This document shows positions 62,760 through 64,000 of a DNA stretch of 64,000 nucleotides, piece by piece (position 1 is the first letter of the stretch; each line of letters begins with the position of its first letter). A program made the position numbers and the translations under genes. The notes beneath the pieces are model-generated. The model did no database searches. It was not told the origin of the DNA and worked only from the letters and a program-made list of their open reading frames with translations. The stretch spans positions 682,001 to 746,000 of the forward strand of contig NZ_CP014766.1 in the NCBI RefSeq assembly GCF_001611675.1. Direction: 5' to 3'. The stretch is from Pontibacter akesuensis. GTDB taxonomy: Bacteria; Bacteroidota; Bacteroidia; Cytophagales; Hymenobacteraceae.

Positions 62760-63905
62760 CTAATGCAACTGTGCACTTAGGTTCTTGTAGAGCTCCAGCA
62801 TTTGATGATGAACTGAATCTAAATTGAAATTAGCTTCAAAATTTTCACGACTTCCTTTTGCATAAGTTTGGCACAACTCAGGAGAATTATAGAAGAGCAA
62901 GATCTTCTCAACAATAGAATCTACATTATCTGAATCAAAAAACGCAGCATTTTTTCCTTCAACTACTACTTCCCGAAGTACATCAATATCGTTGCAAACA
63001 ACAGGAAGACCTGCAGCTTGTGCTTCAATTACAGCTCCACCTAAGCCTTCATAATAGGATGAAAAAGCGAATATGTCACAGCTACTTAGTATTTCAGGTA
63101 CATTATGTCGATATCCTGCAAGGCATACGGTAGATTCTAAATTATTTTGCTCAATAAAAGCTTTCATTGCTGCTGTACAGCTACCATCTCTTCCTAATAC
63201 TAGTAGCTTTATATTCTTATACCCCCTCGCCAGAAGGGTGTTCATAGCCTTTATTAATTGTATCTGTCCTTTTTGGAACTCGTGCCTGCCTGTATTAACG
63301 ATCACAAAGTCAGACTCCTCAAATCCAAACTCAGCCATTGCCACCTTCTCAGCTTTTTGCTCTGCATTTCTTCCCCTATAGATAACAGTTATTTGGTCAG
63401 ATGGCAGGTTTAACTGCTGTATATAATGCTGTTTTACTGCTCGTGTGATGCTATGAAAATGATCTACATACTGCTTAGCTGTCAGCTTATCAATCATCTT
63501 GTAATAATGTAATCCTAACTTGTTAACTCTTGGATCTAAAAATCTGTGACTGGCATATGTAGTGTTTACTAAACTTTCTAAATGTGTAAATTTCACCTTC
63601 AACTTGCATAGCCTAACTCTTATATTAGACCGAAAAAGAACTGAATGAACAACTGTAAAATTTGAGCCCTTTATATGATCAGCTATAAAATTAACTTGAT
63701 TGACGAACTGAAGAGTATTTATAAAATGAATAGTATACCCTTTAGAAATCATATCCTGCTGTACACCAATATCTCTTTTATCTAAACAAATAATCTCGAA
63801 TGGGACCTTCTCGTGGACTAAAAATTCACATAGTACCTGGGTTGATTTTTCCGCACCTCCAGAACCTAGTGAATCAATGACTATCAAAATTTTTAATCTA
63901 CTCAT
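62760..63905 (-). CDS. GT4 glycosyltransferase
   Basis: 381 residues. IVIDSLGSGGAEKSTQVL is the GGAE loop; VNTGRHEFQKGQIQLIKAM and SSYYEGLGGAVIEAQAAGLPVVC carry the donor motif E-x7-E. It is the most upstream complete gene of the locus in this window; 95 bases of AT-rich sequence remain before the window end. Low GC and few AAGTATA motifs set it apart from the 1-48 kb part. Confidence 0.88.
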   Translation of the reverse strand: MSRLKILIVIDSLGSGGAEKSTQVLCEFLVHEKVPFEIICLDKRDIGVQQDMISKGYTIHFINTLQFVNQVNFIADHIKGSNFTVVHSVLFRSNIRVRLCKLKVKFTHLESLVNTTYASHRFLDPRVNKLGLHYYKMIDKLTAKQYVDHFHSITRAVKQHYIQQLNLPSDQITVIYRGRNAEQKAEKVAMAEFGFEESDFVIVNTGRHEFQKGQIQLIKAMNTLLARGYKNIKLLVLGRDGSCTAAMKAFIEQNNLESTVCLAGYRHNVPEILSSCDIFAFSSYYEGLGGAVIEAQAAGLPVVCNDIDVLREVVVEGKNAAFFDSDNVDSIVEKILLFYNSPELCQTYAKGSRENFEANFNLDSVHHQMLELYKNLSAQLH

Positions 63906-64000
63906 CTTTTGTGGTAAAGGCTATAAGGCTACAGCCATAGGATTTATAAACTGTTTATTTTGCACACTTTTATATTAACAACAAAAGGGGATAACGACAG

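Noticed and set aside
1-64000. rRNA, tRNA, CRISPR or prophage
   Set aside because: I saw no conserved RNA-gene text, regularly spaced repeats or phage genes; short tRNAs could still escape reading by eye.

Overview
The window looks like a chromosomal piece of a Bacteroidota bacterium, most likely Cytophagales/Hymenobacteraceae and close to Pontibacter. The evidence is a SusC/SusD pair, BlaI/M56/TonB_C proteins, Bacteroidota-type -7 boxes (TAnnTTTG), lipoproteins with short lipoboxes, DUF3267 and DUF885-like proteins, and about 50% or higher GC in the first 48 kb. The heptamer AAGTATA/TATACTT is very frequent. No rRNA, tRNA, CRISPR array, phage or classical insertion sequence was seen.

Layout. 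1-1947: a histidinol-phosphate-aminotransferase-like domain fused to a GRAS domain, cut by the window start. 2.5-4.4 kb: Nudix hydrolase, a SAM methyltransferase and a small lipoprotein. 4.5-15.3 kb, minus strand: a tight cluster of three CgeB-like glycosyltransferases, a GT4 glycosyltransferase, a Gfo/Idh/MocA oxidoreductase, a medium-chain dehydrogenase, a glycosidase-epimerase fusion and an NAD-epimerase, followed upstream by an SDR. It looks like a dedicated pathway that makes and attaches an unusual sugar or glycoside. 15.6-21.7 kb, plus strand: GNAT, histidine phosphatase, SusC, SusD. 21.8-26.4 kb: BlaI-type repressor with tandem operators, an M56/TonB_C receptor and two secreted proteins each built of three TonB_C-like modules. 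26.4-27.1 kb: a GIY-YIG nuclease gene between palindromic repeats. 27.1-47.2 kb: mostly core and maintenance genes (surE, DoxX, M14 peptidase, DUF885-like peptidase, cupin, NAD-binding protein, two M50-like proteases around a HAD phosphatase, ribBA, dnaG, macrodomain, mrp/nifU-C, fahA, flavin reductase).

47.2-64 kb, all minus strand: a surface polysaccharide or glycoprotein-glycan locus. Its left part (UDP-sugar 4,6-dehydratase, DegT aminotransferase, NeuD/PglD-type acetyltransferase, PglC-type phosphoglycosyltransferase, GT4) has the composition of a UDP-N,N'-diacetylbacillosamine pathway that primes an undecaprenyl-linked glycan. The right part has a polysaccharide deacetylase, a Wzy-like membrane protein, asparagine synthase, a GNAT and four glycosyltransferases. 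It becomes clearly AT-rich and nearly loses the AAGTATA motif, which suggests acquisition or rapid exchange.

Intergenic space holds at least three dispersed repeat families: G/C-rich palindromes of the type CCCCTCC..GGAGGGG..AGGGGTGG, TGTCAT-ended palindromes, and a roughly 200-250 bp composite element present twice. Strong intrinsic terminators punctuate many gene ends. The most promising items are the aminotransferase-GRAS fusion, the CgeB/glycosidase-epimerase cluster, the iterated heptamer, and the nuclease bracketed by palindromes.
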